Assembly: GCA_964425645.1 (NCBI GenBank)
Contig: CAYRNC010000007.1
Location: 1-47,518, forward strand
Origin: CAYRNC01 sp964425645
GTDB taxonomy: Bacteria; Bacillota; Clostridia; Peptostreptococcales; Anaerovoracaceae
Direction of reading: 5' to 3'
DNA: 47,518 nucleotides
Under the pieces are notes generated by a model. That model saw only the letters and a list, made by a program, of their open reading frames with translations, searched no databases and had not been told where the DNA came from. This document shows positions 34,511 through 44,487 of the stretch, piece after piece. Both the position numbers and the translations under genes were made by a program. Position 1 is the stretch's first letter. Each line of letters opens with the position of its first letter.

Positions 34511-34698
34511 ACCGCAGCCCTCCCGTTTATCCTTGCGGGATATCTGCAATATGTATATGAAAAAGGACATGTCTGTATGATTTATTATGTCAAAACGGTT
34601 GCCCGGCCTGCTATTTTTGATTATACACGAAGGAAATATTTCATGCTATACTTAAATAGTACGATATAGGGGAGCAATAAGACAAAAGAAAGGACGCC

Positions 34699-35967
34699 AT
34701 GAAAAGACTATATACCGAAAATGTTTACCTGAAGCAAACGGAGGCCCGAATACTAAACCGCATATTAGATCCAAAATTAATAAAGGAGCTGGGCGGACTT
34801 GACAAGGAAGGCTCATTTTTGTTGGTTCTTGACCAAACCGTATTCTTCCCGGAGGGGGGCGGCCAGCCCTGCGATTTTGGACGCATCGATTTATGCCAGG
34901 TGGTATACGTCTTTGAAAAAGATGAAATCATATATCATCAGGTTGTTTCGAAATCGGATTTTCCAAAACAGATCGGCGAAGAAGTCAACTGCATTCTTGA
35001 TTGGGACAGGCGTTTTTTGAACATGCAAAGACATTGCGGAGAGCACATCCTGTCCGCAGCCTTTTACGATATCTGCAAAGGAATCAACCGGGGCTTCCAT
35101 ATGGGCGAAGATTATATGACGATAGATATCAGTTTGGAGTCTGATTCGAAGATAAACAAACTTTCCGATGAAGTTATAGCACGCGCAGAATGGGAGGCCA
35201 ACCAGATGATATGGGATAACCTTCCTGTAAGCACCAGATATTTTGCTGCGAAAGAGGAAGCAGAAAAATATCCTATGAGAAAAGCCCTATCCATTGAACG
35301 GGATATTGTCCTTGTCTGTGTAGGTGATGAAACCAAGGCTGCGGGATGTGTAGCCTGCTGCGGTACGCACCCCTCCACAACGGGACAGGTGGGTTTAATT
35401 AAAATATACAAATGGGAAAGCTATAAAGGGATGTACAGGATCACTTTCGATGCAGGCGCTGCGGCACTGTCAAATTTCAGGGAACAGGCTGAAATTCTTA
35501 AAGTGCTGAGTCAGCGCTATTCAAGCGATGTCCGAAGTCTGATAGCGAAAATAGACGGAAGAGAGCAAAAAGAACGAAACACAAGGCAGGAGCTGTATGA
35601 ATTAAAAAAAGTATATCTAAACGAACAAAAGGATGATATTCTTTTGTCCGCCGAAAAAACAAAACCCCTGATACGCAAATATTCCTATCTTAAACCTGAC
35701 GACCTGGCCGCATTATCCCGCCTTTTGCCCGAGGATCTGCCGGATCTCATTTCTTTGGTTGCCGCCAAAGAAAACACTGTAATACTCAGAAGCAACGGAG
35801 ATATCGATTGCGGAAAAATCGTCAAAGACAATGCAGCGGTGTGGAAGGGAAAAGGAGGCGGAAAATCGACAAATGCCAGAGTTATATTCCCATCCGAACA
35901 GGATCTCGACTGCTTTCTGAGCTTTATAAGCAAGGCCTATGCACAGGAAAGAAAGGATAAACAATGA
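34699..35967 (+). CDS. AlaX-type alanyl-tRNA editing protein with DHHA1 domain
   Basis: A 422-residue free-standing editing protein related to the C-terminal part of alanyl-tRNA synthetase, which removes wrongly attached Ser or Gly from tRNA-Ala. The editing site shows HCGEHILSAAF near residue 111 (two zinc His) and CCGTHPSTTGQVG near 220 (Cys and His). The N-terminal part has FFPEGGGQPCD. A coiled-coil-like stretch follows at about 280-320, then a DHHA1-like C terminus with GKGGGKSTNA. AAAGGA precedes the ATG. Its stop overlaps the corA-like start by 4 nt (ATGA), so both are cotranscribed. Confidence 0.9.
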   Translation: MKRLYTENVYLKQTEARILNRILDPKLIKELGGLDKEGSFLLVLDQTVFFPEGGGQPCDFGRIDLCQVVYVFEKDEIIYHQVVSKSDFPKQIGEEVNCILDWDRRFLNMQRHCGEHILSAAFYDICKGINRGFHMGEDYMTIDISLESDSKINKLSDEVIARAEWEANQMIWDNLPVSTRYFAAKEEAEKYPMRKALSIERDIVLVCVGDETKAAGCVACCGTHPSTTGQVGLIKIYKWESYKGMYRITFDAGAAALSNFREQAEILKVLSQRYSSDVRSLIAKIDGREQKERNTRQELYELKKVYLNEQKDDILLSAEKTKPLIRKYSYLKPDDLAALSRLLPEDLPDLISLVAAKENTVILRSNGDIDCGKIVKDNAAVWKGKGGGKSTNARVIFPSEQDLDCFLSFISKAYAQERKDKQ

Positions 35968-36899
35968 TATTTTATATTGATTCGGGGAAACCGGTAAAAA
36001 GCGACGCCGTCCCCCATGAAAACATTGATTTTCGTCCTTGCTTTTGCATGTTCAACAGCGAGGAATTCATTCACTACGGCCCTATGCTGCAAATAAGCGA
36101 CCGCATTTTGGATGATTGTATGAAGGGAAAGACTTCAAGATTTGAAAGTCATGACGGCTTTGATTTTATGTCCCTAAACATCCCTTTGCCCCAAGATCCA
36201 ATCGGCAGCTTTGAAAGCATCTACATCTATTTCAGGCACAATCTACTGGTATTTGTCTGCGATAACGTAAAAGAGGAAGGCTGTACCGCCAAATTGCTCA
36301 GCCTGATTCACAGCGGCGAGGATAGGGTGGGGAATCTATCTTTGGAAAGAATACTTCAGCTTTTTTTCGACCATCTGACATACGAAGACTCCACCATATT
36401 AGAAGGTATACAAAAGGAAGCCACTTTAGTGGAAGAGGCACTCATTACCGCAAAGAATCGCGATTATACTGCAGACATCATAGGACTTCGCAAGAAGTTG
36501 CTATCCTATAAGCGCTATTATAATCAGTTATCCGCCATATCATCCGCCATAGAGGAGAACGACAACGGACTGCTGACTGAAAATGAATTAAGCTATTTCC
36601 GAATTCTTACGAATCGAGTGCAAAGGCTTCTTGCAGAGATTGAAAATCTACAGGATTATATATCCCAGGTAAGGGAGGCATATCAAACTAAGATAGATAT
36701 CGATCAAAACAGCGTAATGAAGCTGTTTACTACCATTACCGCTATATTCCTGCCCCTGTCCCTTATCGCAGGCTGGTACGGGATGAATCTTAAAATGCCG
36801 GAATACAGATGGCCCTTTGCCTACCCCGTTATAATCGCAATCTCGCTTGCGGTGGCTTTGGGAAGCTTCATCTACTTTAAGCGAAACAAATGGTTTTGA
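35964..36899 (+). CDS. CorA-family divalent metal transporter
   Basis: A 311-residue protein with a long soluble, mostly helical N-terminal domain, a helix rich in charged residues, and two C-terminal membrane helices. The loop between them carries the GMN signature (GWYGMNLKMPEY, near residue 272). The C terminus ends in positively charged residues (FKRNKWF), as usual for CorA. The family takes up Mg2+, Co2+ or Ni2+; nickel for the LarA-type enzyme would be of interest here but is not indicated. It overlaps the AlaX-like gene by 4 nt, and its stop lies 2 nt from the convergent lysine operon end. Confidence 0.88.
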   Translation: MIFYIDSGKPVKSDAVPHENIDFRPCFCMFNSEEFIHYGPMLQISDRILDDCMKGKTSRFESHDGFDFMSLNIPLPQDPIGSFESIYIYFRHNLLVFVCDNVKEEGCTAKLLSLIHSGEDRVGNLSLERILQLFFDHLTYEDSTILEGIQKEATLVEEALITAKNRDYTADIIGLRKKLLSYKRYYNQLSAISSAIEENDNGLLTENELSYFRILTNRVQRLLAEIENLQDYISQVREAYQTKIDIDQNSVMKLFTTITAIFLPLSLIAGWYGMNLKMPEYRWPFAYPVIIAISLAVALGSFIYFKRNKWF

Positions 36900-36901
36900 T
36901 G

Positions 36902-37552
36902 CTATTCCATTGATTTAAGATCCGGACTTAGAAGAAGCCTTGCACCCGTAACATGCTGCACCTGCTTCACGCTGTAATCAGGATGAATCTCTTTCAGGAC
37001 AATCCCCCCGGGCACTATATCCATGACACCCATCTCTGTAACTATCATGTCCACCACATTTATAGCGGTATAAGGCAAGCTGCATTCATTTAGGATTTTA
37101 TGTCTGCCTTTTTGGGTATGCTGCATGGCTATTATGACTTTTTTGGCCCCCACCACCAGATCCATGGCACCCCCCATACCGGGCACCATTTTACCTGGGA
37201 CAATCCAATTGGCGAGATTGCCTTTGCTGTCAACCTCAAGGCCACCTAATACCGTAACATCGACATGGCCCCCTCGAATGATGCCAAAAGAGACAGCGCT
37301 GTCAAAATACATCGCCCCTGCATTTACAGTCACATATCGGCCCCCCGCATTTGTGATGTCAACATCCTCTTTGTCGGGTTCAGCAGCCTTGCCCATACCC
37401 ATAATTCCATTCTCAGACTGCAGAATTATATGAACATCTTTTGGAAGATAATCAGCCACTAAGGTGGGAAGCCCTATACCTAAATTAACCACATCGCCAT
37501 CCCTCAGTTCCTTTGCAACCCTCTTTGCTATAGTCCGCTTTATATCTGCCAT
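36902..37552 (-). CDS. atoA: Acetoacetate/butyrate CoA-transferase, beta subunit
   Basis: A 216-residue family I CoA-transferase beta subunit. The catalytic glutamate lies in the SENG motif (LQSENGIMGMG, near residues 46-49); GGAMDLV is also typical. With the alpha subunit it moves CoA between acetoacetate or butyrate and acetate or butyryl-CoA at the end of lysine fermentation. The ribosome binding site is GGGGGTGA. It overlaps the alpha-subunit gene by 13 nt and is the last gene of the lysine operon. Confidence 0.92.
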   Translation of the reverse strand: MADIKRTIAKRVAKELRDGDVVNLGIGLPTLVADYLPKDVHIILQSENGIMGMGKAAEPDKEDVDITNAGGRYVTVNAGAMYFDSAVSFGIIRGGHVDVTVLGGLEVDSKGNLANWIVPGKMVPGMGGAMDLVVGAKKVIIAMQHTQKGRHKILNECSLPYTAINVVDMIVTEMGVMDIVPGGIVLKEIHPDYSVKQVQHVTGARLLLSPDLKSME

Positions 37553-38220
37553 TGCTTTTCACCCCCAACGATGACATCTACAAAAATACCGGATGTGATA
37601 ACGATATTCGGGTCAATCTCGCCCACATCCACGATTGTGCAGGTCCCGACTATGACGTGATCTGCAGCGGAGGCCATTAAAGGATTGAAGTTTCTAGTGG
37701 TGGCATTGTAGGTTATGTTTCCGAATTTATCGGTAACTGTGCCTCGGATCAATGCAAAATCAGCCCGTAGAGGAAGTTCCAGAATGTAGTCCTTCCCATC
37801 TATCTTATGAAGCTGCTTACCACAGGCGACGACAGTACCCACCCCTGTGGGAGTCAAAAAGCCGCCCAGTCCCGCACCTCCCGCCCTTATTCTCTCTGCC
37901 AGTGTACCTTGGGGAATTAAAATGCATTCAATTCTATGTTCATCTTCCGTTGCATTCATCCTTTGCGCCACCTCAGGATTCAAGCCCACATGCGACGTTA
38001 TCAAGGTTTTTACCTGGCCGTTTGTAACGAGTTTGCCTACACCCCGTCCCGGGACGCCTGCATCGTTGCATACGATGGTCAAATCTTTTACATTTTTTCG
38101 AACCAGGGCGTCGATGAGTATTTCCGGTGTGCCGCAGCCCATAAACCCGCCCACCATAACGCTTGCACCGTCATATAATACGGCAACTGCCTCGTCGGCT
38201 GTCCTGATCTTATCGATCAT
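37540..38220 (-). CDS. atoD: Acetoacetate/butyrate CoA-transferase, alpha subunit
   Basis: A 226-residue family I CoA-transferase alpha subunit, with the glycine-rich CoA-binding region VMVGGFMGCGTPE near residue 21-33 and the downstream GAGLGGFLTPTGVGT segment. AAGGAGG lies 8 nt before the ATG. It starts 17 nt after kamE and overlaps atoA. Placement directly after the aminomutase genes matches known lysine fermentation clusters of Clostridium and Fusobacterium. Confidence 0.92.
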   Translation of the reverse strand: MIDKIRTADEAVAVLYDGASVMVGGFMGCGTPEILIDALVRKNVKDLTIVCNDAGVPGRGVGKLVTNGQVKTLITSHVGLNPEVAQRMNATEDEHRIECILIPQGTLAERIRAGGAGLGGFLTPTGVGTVVACGKQLHKIDGKDYILELPLRADFALIRGTVTDKFGNITYNATTRNFNPLMASAADHVIVGTCTIVDVGEIDPNIVITSGIFVDVIVGGEKQWQI

Positions 38221-38237
38221 CGCTTTTCCTCCTTCCG

Positions 38238-39005
38238 CTACATTAAATTGCGCCGAACCACTTCAGTTAAAACAAAAGATGCCACATCCTCGGCATAGGT
38301 GTTGGAACCAAAACCTGCATCATATCCCAGCTCATGGGCAAGTTCATGAGATATTCTCGGACCGCCGCAGACCAGTATAACTTTATCCCTGTATCCTTCA
38401 GCCTCAAGCAGCTCTACCAATTCGGTAAGATTTTTAATATGAACATCCTTTTGAGTTACAATCTGGGAAACGAGTATGGCATCCGCCTTAATCGCAACAG
38501 CCTTAGCAGCCAGAGCCTCATTTGGGACCTGACTGCCCATATTGACAGCTTCTATCCCCCTATATCGTTCCAATCCGAAATGACCGCGAAAGCCCTTCAT
38601 ATTGATTATGGCATCTATTCCGACCGTATGTGCATCGGTACCCGTACAGGCACCCAAGATTTTGATATCGCGTCCGATATTTTCAGCTATAAAGCGTTCG
38701 CATTTTTGCCGATCCATCACATCCGCATCCATTTTAGGAACCTTTATGGATGTAAAATCAATTTCATGACGACATTTACCGTAGACTACAAAAAACGTAT
38801 AGCCGATATCCAGGTTCCTCGAATACACAACATTGGGTTCATCCAATCCCATTTTCCTTACAAGAAGCCTTGCCGCCTCTTCAGCTTCGGCTCCCCCCGG
38901 AACCGGCAGGCTGAAAGAAAGCTGCATCATGCCGTCATTAAAAGTATCGCCATAGGGTTTGATCTTTGACAAATCAATATTTTTTTCGACTGAAACATTG
39001 GCCAT
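38238..39005 (-). CDS. kamE: Lysine 5,6-aminomutase, beta subunit
   Basis: KamE is the adenosylcobalamin- and PLP-binding small subunit of D-lysine / L-beta-lysine 5,6-aminomutase. It shows the cobalamin His motif in GTDAHTVGID near residue 127, the downstream IVTQKDVHIKNL and CGGPRISHELAHELGYDAGFG segments of the B12 fold, and the conserved NMKGF region with a Lys for PLP. GGGAGGTGAT lies 4 nt before the ATG at 39005; a GTG three codons earlier is less likely. It overlaps kamD by 32 nt, as expected for subunits made in equal amounts. Confidence 0.95.
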   Translation of the reverse strand: MANVSVEKNIDLSKIKPYGDTFNDGMMQLSFSLPVPGGAEAEEAARLLVRKMGLDEPNVVYSRNLDIGYTFFVVYGKCRHEIDFTSIKVPKMDADVMDRQKCERFIAENIGRDIKILGACTGTDAHTVGIDAIINMKGFRGHFGLERYRGIEAVNMGSQVPNEALAAKAVAIKADAILVSQIVTQKDVHIKNLTELVELLEAEGYRDKVILVCGGPRISHELAHELGYDAGFGSNTYAEDVASFVLTEVVRRNLM

Positions 39006-40560
39006 CTTTATCACCTCCCATCATGAGCGGAATGAATGGATTAAAATATTTTTCGTCCTTGACGCATACTCCTGCAAGGCCCTTTCCGCCATCCTTTGAT
39101 CGCTTTATGCCCCCGAATTTTCCTTTTTCAATTGTGGAAAACAGCCCCTCTTGTTCAATCTCTTTTAAAAGCCTTCCTGCCTCGATAAGCACGTTGTTTG
39201 CTCTTCTTTGAATTATACCACCTCGTTTAAACTCAATTTCTTCCCCTAAATCTCTGGCATTGTTGAAAACGTAATCGGCATTTTCAATGGAAAGCATTCG
39301 GTCATGCAAATGGGGCGTGTGAATGGCCTCCGTCAACATCCCTAAAAGCTGCAAGGACTGACCTGACCAGACAGAAACCAGGTTAAACAGGGCGTTTTGG
39401 ACATGGCCCTTAAATATATTGCCGGTCATAAATTTTGTAGGAGGCATATATTTCAAAGGGGCCTCAGGAAATATCTCTCTTGCCATGACCGCCTGGGCCA
39501 GCTCATAAAGAAAACCGTTTTCTATGCCTGGATCCATCTCAAACGCATGGCCGAGCCCCATCTGATTTGAGGGGATATTCGCTAAAACCGCAAACTGTTC
39601 ATTTATAAATTGGGAAGCGAGCACTGTATGGGCTTCCCCATATGCATCGGCAGTTGTAAGGTAGTTGTCCTCGCCTGAATTGAATACTATCCCCGAGTAG
39701 CCTATTATAACTCTGGAAAAATATTGGTCCACTAAAGTCCTTTGCATGTTAATATCCCTAAACAATATACCGTAAAGCGCATCGTTTAACATGACATCAA
39801 GTCTTTCAAGGGCTCCCATAGCCGCAATTTCAGGCATGCACATCCCCGAGCTGTAATTGCACAGGCGTATATATCTTCCAGTCTCTTTTCCGACTTCATC
39901 CAATGCATTCCTCATCAGACGAAAATTCTCCTGTGTGGCATAGGTGCCGCCGAAGCCTTCCGCAGTAGGCCCGTAGGGCACGTAATCCAAAAGGCTTTGG
40001 GCGGTTGTTCTTATCACGGCAATAATATCGGCTCCTTGCCTGGCAGCCGCTTTGGCCTGCACCATATCCTCATAGATATTTCCTGTGGCGACAATGACAT
40101 ATAAATAAGGTTGCCTTCCTTGTCCGATCTCGGCAATATATTCCTCTCTTTTTAACCTCTGCTTTTTAATCCTTTCCAAAGATTCAACAACTGCCGGGAA
40201 AACTGCTTCTTTCGCCTTACTTACGCTGACGGCGGGAAGTTTCAGCATATCCAAGCTCCCATCACTTACCCTCTCTGCAATTTCCTGTGCGGAAAGATCC
40301 GTCCCGATCATTGCACAGCCTATCCAATAAGCAGCCCCGTAGGGAAGGCCCCCTCCGTTTTTTACGGCATCGATCAATACATTGGGTAATGGCGTATCCG
40401 CTTCATTCATTCCATCGACCCCCAACAGACGGGCGACCGTTCTTTCGGTGCTTACCGTTGTATGCCGGTCGATGAACATTTGTACATCCCTTGCTATCCT
40501 TGCGGCGCACGATCTTGCGCTGTCAATCACTTCAGGATCCAAATCCAACTTATTCTTCAT
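38974..40560 (-). CDS. kamD: Lysine 5,6-aminomutase, alpha subunit
   Basis: The 528-residue large subunit of the B12-dependent aminomutase, which moves the terminal amino group of L-beta-lysine from C6 to C5 to give 3,5-diaminohexanoate. Recognised family segments are GGGLPYGAAYWIGCAMIG, YVIVATGNIYEDM, IRTTAQSLLDYVPYGPT, GFGGTYAT and NQMGLGHAFEMDP. Length and order match KamD of lysine-fermenting clostridia. GGAGG lies upstream of the ATG. It overlaps kamC by 11 nt and kamE by 32 nt. Confidence 0.95.
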   Translation of the reverse strand: MKNKLDLDPEVIDSARSCAARIARDVQMFIDRHTTVSTERTVARLLGVDGMNEADTPLPNVLIDAVKNGGGLPYGAAYWIGCAMIGTDLSAQEIAERVSDGSLDMLKLPAVSVSKAKEAVFPAVVESLERIKKQRLKREEYIAEIGQGRQPYLYVIVATGNIYEDMVQAKAAARQGADIIAVIRTTAQSLLDYVPYGPTAEGFGGTYATQENFRLMRNALDEVGKETGRYIRLCNYSSGMCMPEIAAMGALERLDVMLNDALYGILFRDINMQRTLVDQYFSRVIIGYSGIVFNSGEDNYLTTADAYGEAHTVLASQFINEQFAVLANIPSNQMGLGHAFEMDPGIENGFLYELAQAVMAREIFPEAPLKYMPPTKFMTGNIFKGHVQNALFNLVSVWSGQSLQLLGMLTEAIHTPHLHDRMLSIENADYVFNNARDLGEEIEFKRGGIIQRRANNVLIEAGRLLKEIEQEGLFSTIEKGKFGGIKRSKDGGKGLAGVCVKDEKYFNPFIPLMMGGDKDGQCFSRKKY

Positions 40561-42193
40561 GCCCCTGATCCTCCAAATATTTCTTGGCCGATTGTATTAT
40601 CTCCTCATATATTCCCAGCATGCTTGCAATATTAATTGCATCCCTTGGGACCTCTTTCGATTTTTCAATTGCGAAGAGGCGATAGTCCATATGCTTAGCT
40701 ATTATTTCTATCCTCCCTTTGCGGTTTGCGCAGATAAGCTCTTGCGCAAGCCTGTTAAAATCCACGCCTGATAAGCCTCTCACTTGAAGATTTACGACAG
40801 CTCCTCCCGAACCGACATTATCATAATGGGTGGTGATCACGCTGATGTAGGGCTTATCTTTTAAATAGTTGACGAAAGCCCGCGTCAAGGCCCTTCCCTC
40901 CGTCGGATTCGTCCCCAAAGCCGGTTCATCGATGAGCAAAAGAGCCCTTTTCCCGCTCTTATCCAAAAGCTGCTTAAGCTCCTCCATTTCACCTCCGAAC
41001 CCTGACAATCCCCTTACAAGACTTTGACTGTTTCCGGTGAGCAAGCCAATATGACTGGAAAGACCTATTGCCGCGTAACTTGCAGGTATGAAATACCCGT
41101 GCTGGGCCAACAAAGCACAAAGGCCTATTAATTTTAATGTAACGGTCTTCCCTCCCATATTGGCGCCGCTTATACAAGTTACTCCCGTTTCAAGTGTAAT
41201 TGCAACAGGGCAAAACTCTTTCCCCTTTTCTTTCAGCACCTCCTCAACAACCAGATGCCTCCCATCCGCAATTTCAATTGTGTGTTCGCCTTTGATTAAA
41301 GGCTTCACGCAATTATGCTCTAAGGCGTATATCGCTTTGGCTACTATAAAATCCAAACCCCCTATTATTTCGCAGTTAGCAAGTATGATATGACTGAATT
41401 CAGCAATTGTTTCAGATAAAGATTTTTGCACCGCCAGCTCTTCCGCTTCTATGGCAGCATTCAGCTGCTCGATTTCTTCTTGCATGTAAAGTGTTTCTTC
41501 ATCTGCTCTTAAAGCGAATACTGCTGCATTATGATCCTCAAAGGATAATAATAAATCAGGGATGTTCATCGCTTTTTCAAAATTTGCGCGGTCATATTTT
41601 GAGATTGCATATTCAAATTTCGATGTGATGGATATTCCGTACTCGGATTCCACCTGCCGTTTTTTTTCCTTTTGCTTTATTTGTATCGAAGTATCCAGCC
41701 TGCCCCTGTTTGATCTCAGCTCCGCAAGAGTTTTTGAAAAGCAGTCATAAATATAAAAGGTATTTATTCTTTGCCCTTCCGGATCCAAAGCGTCTAAAAG
41801 GGGCAAGATACTTTTGAGCTTGAATTCTTTTTGCAGGGGAGGAAGTGAAACGAGCAGCTCTTCGAGGGCTTTCATCTGCAGCAACAGGCTTTTAACCTCA
41901 AAAAGTTCCACAACCGTAAGTATGCTGCTATTGCTTCGCCTTATGGTAAGGGAGATATCTTTAACCTTTGCAAAAATCCTTCGTATCGCGGCTATTACCT
42001 CATGATCATCTCTTACTGAATAAAAAACGGACTCCAGTCTTGAAAGCTCAAGAATCAGCTCTTTTTCCCGCGACGGAGGAAACGGAGAATTCTGCCTCTT
42101 TTTTTGCTTCCCAAAAGGCGTAAGCACATCTATTGATTTAATCACATGTTCAAATCCGGTTTCTTTCCTGGTTTTTTCATTGCATATCCTCAT
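40550..42193 (-). CDS. kamC: MutS-like ATPase of the lysine fermentation cluster
   Basis: The 547-residue product contains a MutS core and ABC-type ATPase: Walker A GANMGGKTVT near residue 343, Walker B and D loop LLIDEPALGTNPTEG near 414, and a switch His in VITTHYD. It lacks the mismatch-recognition domain of true MutS. Genes of this kind accompany 5,6-aminomutases, and a role with KamB in reactivating the B12 enzyme has been proposed. It overlaps kamB by 4 nt (ATGA) and kamD by 11 nt. Confidence 0.88.
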   Translation of the reverse strand: MRICNEKTRKETGFEHVIKSIDVLTPFGKQKKRQNSPFPPSREKELILELSRLESVFYSVRDDHEVIAAIRRIFAKVKDISLTIRRSNSSILTVVELFEVKSLLLQMKALEELLVSLPPLQKEFKLKSILPLLDALDPEGQRINTFYIYDCFSKTLAELRSNRGRLDTSIQIKQKEKKRQVESEYGISITSKFEYAISKYDRANFEKAMNIPDLLLSFEDHNAAVFALRADEETLYMQEEIEQLNAAIEAEELAVQKSLSETIAEFSHIILANCEIIGGLDFIVAKAIYALEHNCVKPLIKGEHTIEIADGRHLVVEEVLKEKGKEFCPVAITLETGVTCISGANMGGKTVTLKLIGLCALLAQHGYFIPASYAAIGLSSHIGLLTGNSQSLVRGLSGFGGEMEELKQLLDKSGKRALLLIDEPALGTNPTEGRALTRAFVNYLKDKPYISVITTHYDNVGSGGAVVNLQVRGLSGVDFNRLAQELICANRKGRIEIIAKHMDYRLFAIEKSKEVPRDAINIASMLGIYEEIIQSAKKYLEDQGHEE

Positions 42194-43221
42194 ATTTCGC
42201 CTCTTTGATACATCACATCAAATACGGGAATATCCCCCGCCGCTTTTTTAACGGCAATCAGCATCCTTTCGGGGGCAAAGGAGTACCCTAAAGGAGAATA
42301 GGGATTGACGCTCAGTGCCAAGACGGTGATGTTTTCCAATACCTTTACGGAAAGACCCTTCCTGCACAGTCTTTGCCAGTTGTTTCGGGGAATAAAGATC
42401 TTCGTCGGATCCTTGAGAATGAAGTCAATCCTTCCGAGTTTTTGGGGATCGATGTCCTCCAAAACGGAGGAAGTAAAAGCACCGGGGATAAAAACCCATT
42501 CGGTATTTACATCCACGGCATTATCGATATTTTTTCCGGCATACAGTCCGGTTCTTAACCCGAGAGCCCTTATCCCTTCATTGCCGCCTATAAGTATTCT
42601 GCCTTTGCCGGCCTCTTTAATGAGTATATCCCGCATTTCACCATAAGGCAGTCTGGGAAGCCTGTAAAGATTTAGTGTATGAGCCGTTTCGTCTGCAACC
42701 GTCCTTAAATCCCTGGAAAGCACCGCTCCCGTGGCCAGAATTATAGCGGAGGATGAGCCCGGCGCAGCTATTGATCTTCGATCGGCAGCCCCGTCAATGA
42801 GCACCATGTCTGCACCCAAAGAAAGCATATCTTCACATAACTTTTTCAGATCACTGCCGACTGCGGGACCTGCCGTCTGAACGTAGCCTCTTCCCGCTAC
42901 ACGGCAGATCAACAATTGCCCTAATGCTGTTGAAAAATCAGTCATGCATAATATTTCGAGGCCTGCATCTGAAAGTTCATACAGCTTAACCGGGACAGAC
43001 ACCAGAGTACCCGCCTCCAGAAACACTTTGGGCTTTTCAGAACCTGTCACAATATCCATATTTTCGCCGTCTCTTCCGGTCGAGGTTATCCCTAAAGCGA
43101 TTCCGTGATCATACGCCTTATCTATTAAGTAATTCAGAGTTGTAGTCTTGCCAGAGTTTTTTTCCATCCCCACTATGGCTATTGTCTTGTAATCCTTCCC
43201 GAAAAGATTCAGTAGGTTCAT
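42190..43221 (-). CDS. kamB: P-loop protein of the lysine fermentation cluster
   Basis: A 343-residue protein with an N-terminal P loop, VGMEKNSGKTTTLNYLID (residues about 16-33), and VLIDGAADRRS further on as a likely Walker B region. It corresponds in place and size to kamB, which accompanies kamC and the 5,6-aminomutase in other lysine fermenters and is thought to help maintain or reactivate the B12 enzyme. No membrane segment is present. It starts on the ATGA overlap with the kamA stop. Confidence 0.85.
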   Translation of the reverse strand: MNLLNLFGKDYKTIAIVGMEKNSGKTTTLNYLIDKAYDHGIALGITSTGRDGENMDIVTGSEKPKVFLEAGTLVSVPVKLYELSDAGLEILCMTDFSTALGQLLICRVAGRGYVQTAGPAVGSDLKKLCEDMLSLGADMVLIDGAADRRSIAAPGSSSAIILATGAVLSRDLRTVADETAHTLNLYRLPRLPYGEMRDILIKEAGKGRILIGGNEGIRALGLRTGLYAGKNIDNAVDVNTEWVFIPGAFTSSVLEDIDPQKLGRIDFILKDPTKIFIPRNNWQRLCRKGLSVKVLENITVLALSVNPYSPLGYSFAPERMLIAVKKAAGDIPVFDVMYQRGEI

Positions 43222-44462
43222 CTGTTTGTCCTGTTGCGATTATGCCGGGGCAAATCTGAAGGTTCTAACGATAGGCGCTCTCCAAGAATCAAATTGGCTA
43301 CCCCTTCAAAATGATATGCTTTTTCCCCCGTGCAGTGATCGCAGGTGCAAGGAAGCTTCTCATGTATTTCGGGTTCCGTATATGTTGTAATAACTCCTTC
43401 ATAGTTTCTTAAAATAATTTTGTCGGGAGATTGGGATATGACATATTGAGGCATGATCGGTATTTTACCGCCCCCCCCCGGAGCATCTACCACGAAAGTC
43501 GGCACGGCATAACCGGATGTATGCCCCCTTAAGGCCTCGATTATTTCTATTCCGGCAGACACCTTGGTGCGAAAATGCTCAATGCCAAGGGAAAGATCAC
43601 ACTGATAAATGTAGTAAGGTCTTACCCGGTTTTTAACAAGGATGTGGACTAAATCCCTCATTATGTGGGGGCAATCGTTGACCCCGCGAAGCAGTACGGA
43701 TTGATTTCCCAAAGGAATGCCTGCGTCCGCAAGTTTCCTGCAGGCTTCCGCGGCCTCGGAAGTCATCTCCTTTGGATGATTAAAATGCGTGTTCAGCCAT
43801 ATAGGGTGGTACTTCTTCAACATGTTTACAAGATCATCGGTGATCCTTTGGGGCATGACTACTGGAGTTCTGCTCCCCAACCTTATGATTTCCACATGGG
43901 AAATGCTTCTTAGTTCCTTGATGATATACTCCATCTTATCGTCGCTGATCAACAGACAGTCTCCTCCGGACAGCAGGACATCGCGGACCCGAGGAGTATT
44001 CCGAATGTATTTTATGCACTTTTCGATGTCTTCCATACTCCTTGCGGAATCGGTTTCCCCCGAAAGCCTCCTTCTTGTACAGTGCCTGCAATACATCGAG
44101 CATTGATCAGTGACAAGAAAAAGAACCCTGTCGGGATATCTGTGAGTCAGGCCAGGCGCAGGTGAGTCTTCATCCTCATGAAGAGGATCAACCATGTCGG
44201 CCTCGCTTCTGTGGGTTTCGGCCAAAACCGGCACCGCCTGCATCCTTACGGGACACCTGGGGTTATCGGGATCCATCAAAGACGCATAATAAGGGGTTAT
44301 GCCGAGGCGAAAATTTTTCACTACATCGCCGATGTCCTTTTCTTCACGGGAAGTAAGATTTATGATTTTCTTAAGCTGATCCACCTCAGTAATGCGGTTT
44401 CTTACCTGCCATCTCCAATCGTTCCAATCGGATTTTGCAACATCATTTCGACTGCTGATCAT
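43218..44462 (-). CDS. kamA: L-lysine 2,3-aminomutase
   Basis: The radical-SAM and PLP enzyme that starts lysine fermentation by forming L-beta-lysine. It has the Fe-S/SAM motif CSMYCRHC near residue 120, SGGDCLL, GSRTPVVMPQRI and the PLP lysine in PGGGGKIPIMP near 330. The C-terminal zinc-binding cysteines are visible (LPCTCDHCTG). The 414-residue length is normal. The PGGGGK segment is encoded by a run of nine Gs (plus strand C at 43471-43479), a possible slippage site. AAAGGAGG precedes the ATG. It lies 25 nt after kdd. Confidence 0.96.
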   Translation of the reverse strand: MISSRNDVAKSDWNDWRWQVRNRITEVDQLKKIINLTSREEKDIGDVVKNFRLGITPYYASLMDPDNPRCPVRMQAVPVLAETHRSEADMVDPLHEDEDSPAPGLTHRYPDRVLFLVTDQCSMYCRHCTRRRLSGETDSARSMEDIEKCIKYIRNTPRVRDVLLSGGDCLLISDDKMEYIIKELRSISHVEIIRLGSRTPVVMPQRITDDLVNMLKKYHPIWLNTHFNHPKEMTSEAAEACRKLADAGIPLGNQSVLLRGVNDCPHIMRDLVHILVKNRVRPYYIYQCDLSLGIEHFRTKVSAGIEIIEALRGHTSGYAVPTFVVDAPGGGGKIPIMPQYVISQSPDKIILRNYEGVITTYTEPEIHEKLPCTCDHCTGEKAYHFEGVANLILGERLSLEPSDLPRHNRNRTNR

Positions 44463-44487
44463 TTTGATCCTCCTTTACCGCCCACAC

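Noticed and set aside
38334..38969. 211-residue open frame on the plus strand
   Set aside because: It lies wholly antisense to kamE, whose motifs are clear, and shows no family likeness.
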